From contig CAMOUY010000026.1 of assembly GCA_946626785.1 (NCBI GenBank), positions 1 to 23,616 on the forward strand: DNA of 23,616 nucleotides, in the 5' to 3' direction. Every line of letters starts with the position of its first letter. Position 1 is the stretch's first letter. The notes beneath the pieces were generated by a model. It made no database searches, had not been told where the DNA came from, and saw nothing but the letters and a program-made list of their open reading frames with translations. The translations under genes and the position numbers were made by a program. The stretch comes from UBA9732 sp003456855. Lineage in GTDB: Bacteria; Spirochaetota; Spirochaetia; Sphaerochaetales; Sphaerochaetaceae. Shown in pieces: positions 22,503 to 23,616 of the stretch.

Positions 22503-23616
22503 TGAAGGCTGTTAACCTGAAGACCGACCATATGGCAAATCCTATGGGGATCAGCTTTCCGCATCCGACATTGAGTTGGGTTGCCGAAGGAGGCCAGCAG
22601 AAGGCATATGAGGTCGAGGCCTTCGTCCATGGCACCAAGGTCTGGGAGACCGGAAGGGTCGATGGACCTTCAAACAGTGTCAGAATCGGCTACGAGGCCG
22701 GATCCAGAGAACGTGTCACCTGGAGGGTCAGACTCTGGGAAGTTGACGGGATTCCATCTGAATGGAGCGAGAGCTGGTATGAGATGGGGCTTCTGTCGGA
22801 GTCTGACTGGAAGGCTAGGTGGATAGATCCCGAGTACTCCTTCTCCTGCGAGGAGCGCCGTCCCTCAAGTGTTCTGGGAAAGGAATTCACTGTAGAAGGT
22901 GAAGCAGGCTCAGCAAGACTGTACATCACCTGCCATGGTCTCTATGTTGCAAAGATAAACGGCAGAAGAGTCGGGGACTTCGTCCTTGCCCCTGGTGCCG
23001 ATGACTACAGAAAGAGGATCCAGGTCCAGACCTACGATGTCTCCGACCTGCTTACATCAGGTTTGAACAAGATGGAGGTGACCCTTGGCGATGGCTGGTA
23101 CAGGGGCAATGTCGGAATCGACGGAACCCCCAGCTACTACGGCAGTGACCTCGCTCTTCTTTGCCAGCTTGAGGTTGACGGCAAGGTGATCATGAAATCA
23201 GATGACACCTGGCTTGCCTCCCAGAACGGCCCCACAAGGCTGAATGACATGCAGAAGGGTGAGTCCTATGATGCCCGCAGCGAGGACATCTCTGAATGGC
23301 ACTCCGTTGCCGTATGCGATTACCCTTATTCCGTCCTTGTTGGTTCTGACACCGTCCCTGTAATTGAGCAGGAGAGGTTCGAGGGCAGGCTGCTGAAGAC
23401 CCCAAACGGGGAGCTTGTGGTGGATTTCGGCCAGAACATCGCAGGCTATACAGAGATCAAGGTCAATGCCAAGGAAGGGCAGAGGATTGTCCTTTGGCAT
23501 GGTGAGACCTTGGATTGTGACGGAAACTTCACCCAGTCGAACTTTGACCCCGGCGACAGGAACAAGAATGGAGGCATTCCCCAGCAACTTGAGCTTATAT
23601 GCAAGGAGGGGCTGAA
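22502..23616 (+). CDS. Alpha-L-rhamnosidase, GH78, N-terminal part (runs off window)
   Basis: About 371 residues are visible, with no stop before the window end. The N-terminus has the fibronectin-like start of GH78 proteins (SFPHPTLSWV, then WRVRLWEVDG and WSESWYEMGLL, followed by SDWKARWI). Next comes the rhamnosidase N-domain (ARLYITCHGLYVAKINGRRV, then APGADDYRKRIQVQTYDVSD and LGDGWYRGNVG), and then the start of the concanavalin-like domain (VVDFGQNIAGY). The catalytic (alpha/alpha)6 barrel lies outside. The enzyme releases L-rhamnose from glycosides or pectin side chains. No signal peptide is seen, so it is likely cytoplasmic and dependent on the GPH symporter. Start: ATG at 22502 overlapping the preceding TGA (TGATG). 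Confidence 0.92.
   Translation, partial: MKAVNLKTDHMANPMGISFPHPTLSWVAEGGQQKAYEVEAFVHGTKVWETGRVDGPSNSVRIGYEAGSRERVTWRVRLWEVDGIPSEWSESWYEMGLLSESDWKARWIDPEYSFSCEERRPSSVLGKEFTVEGEAGSARLYITCHGLYVAKINGRRVGDFVLAPGADDYRKRIQVQTYDVSDLLTSGLNKMEVTLGDGWYRGNVGIDGTPSYYGSDLALLCQLEVDGKVIMKSDDTWLASQNGPTRLNDMQKGESYDARSEDISEWHSVAVCDYPYSVLVGSDTVPVIEQERFEGRLLKTPNGELVVDFGQNIAGYTEIKVNAKEGQRIVLWHGETLDCDGNFTQSNFDPGDRNKNGGIPQQLELICKEGL

Overview
The window looks like chromosomal DNA from a host- or gut-associated bacterium, most probably a spirochaete (Sphaerochaetaceae/Treponema-like). This is inferred, not proven. It rests on a long phosphofructokinase with the mixed GGDGT/PKTIDND signature found in spirochaetes, a single-chain glycyl-tRNA synthetase, and a plant-glycan locus with a GPH symporter and GH2/GH78 enzymes. 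No 16S rRNA or other decisive taxonomic marker is present. Gene density is high, and most genes have clear Shine-Dalgarno sequences.

Layout. (1) 1-1513: the 3' part of a divergent RloB-like protein, then a seven-helix membrane protein with a LuxR-type HTH, closed by a terminator that overlaps its stop codon. (2) 1641-5672: a compact operon of three aminoacyl-tRNA synthetases, gltX-glyS-tyrS, ending in a terminator shared with (3) 5728-8328 (-): a PAS-GGDEF-EAL-PAS protein with a dead GGDEF motif and a complete EAL catalytic set. (4) 8329-9212: a gene-poor stretch with three 40-nt palindromic units at an exact 53-nt period, flanked by two short modules that match the T-arm of the adjacent tRNA-Arg(UCU), then the tRNA and more hairpins. 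(5) 9213-12511: an OGG-type DNA glycosylase with a YhcH-family gene (-), mntP (+), and phosphofructokinase (-). (6) 12603-16588: Cof-type HAD phosphatase, SDR epimerase, LCM-type methyltransferase, a doubly deleted anaerobic sulfatase-maturase remnant (-), and an HSL-type alpha/beta hydrolase. (7) 16590-23616: a glycoside-utilisation locus with a divergent AraC regulator (-), GPH symporter, GH2 glycosidase, TIM-barrel sugar isomerase/epimerase and the N-terminal part of a GH78 rhamnosidase that runs off the window.

How the parts work together. In region 7 the regulator probably senses a plant glycoside or its sugar. The symporter imports an oligosaccharide or glycoside, GH2 and GH78 hydrolyse it (a rhamnose-containing substrate is implied), and the isomerase/epimerase channels the product onward to glycolysis, where the phosphofructokinase acts.

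The most unusual signals are non-coding. They are the 53-nt-period palindrome array bracketed by tRNA T-arm fragments, two divergent promoter pairs whose four -10 boxes sit 6-9 nt from the start codons (predicted leaderless mRNAs), and a 46-nt hairpin that would bury the ribosome-binding site of the methyltransferase only in read-through transcripts.
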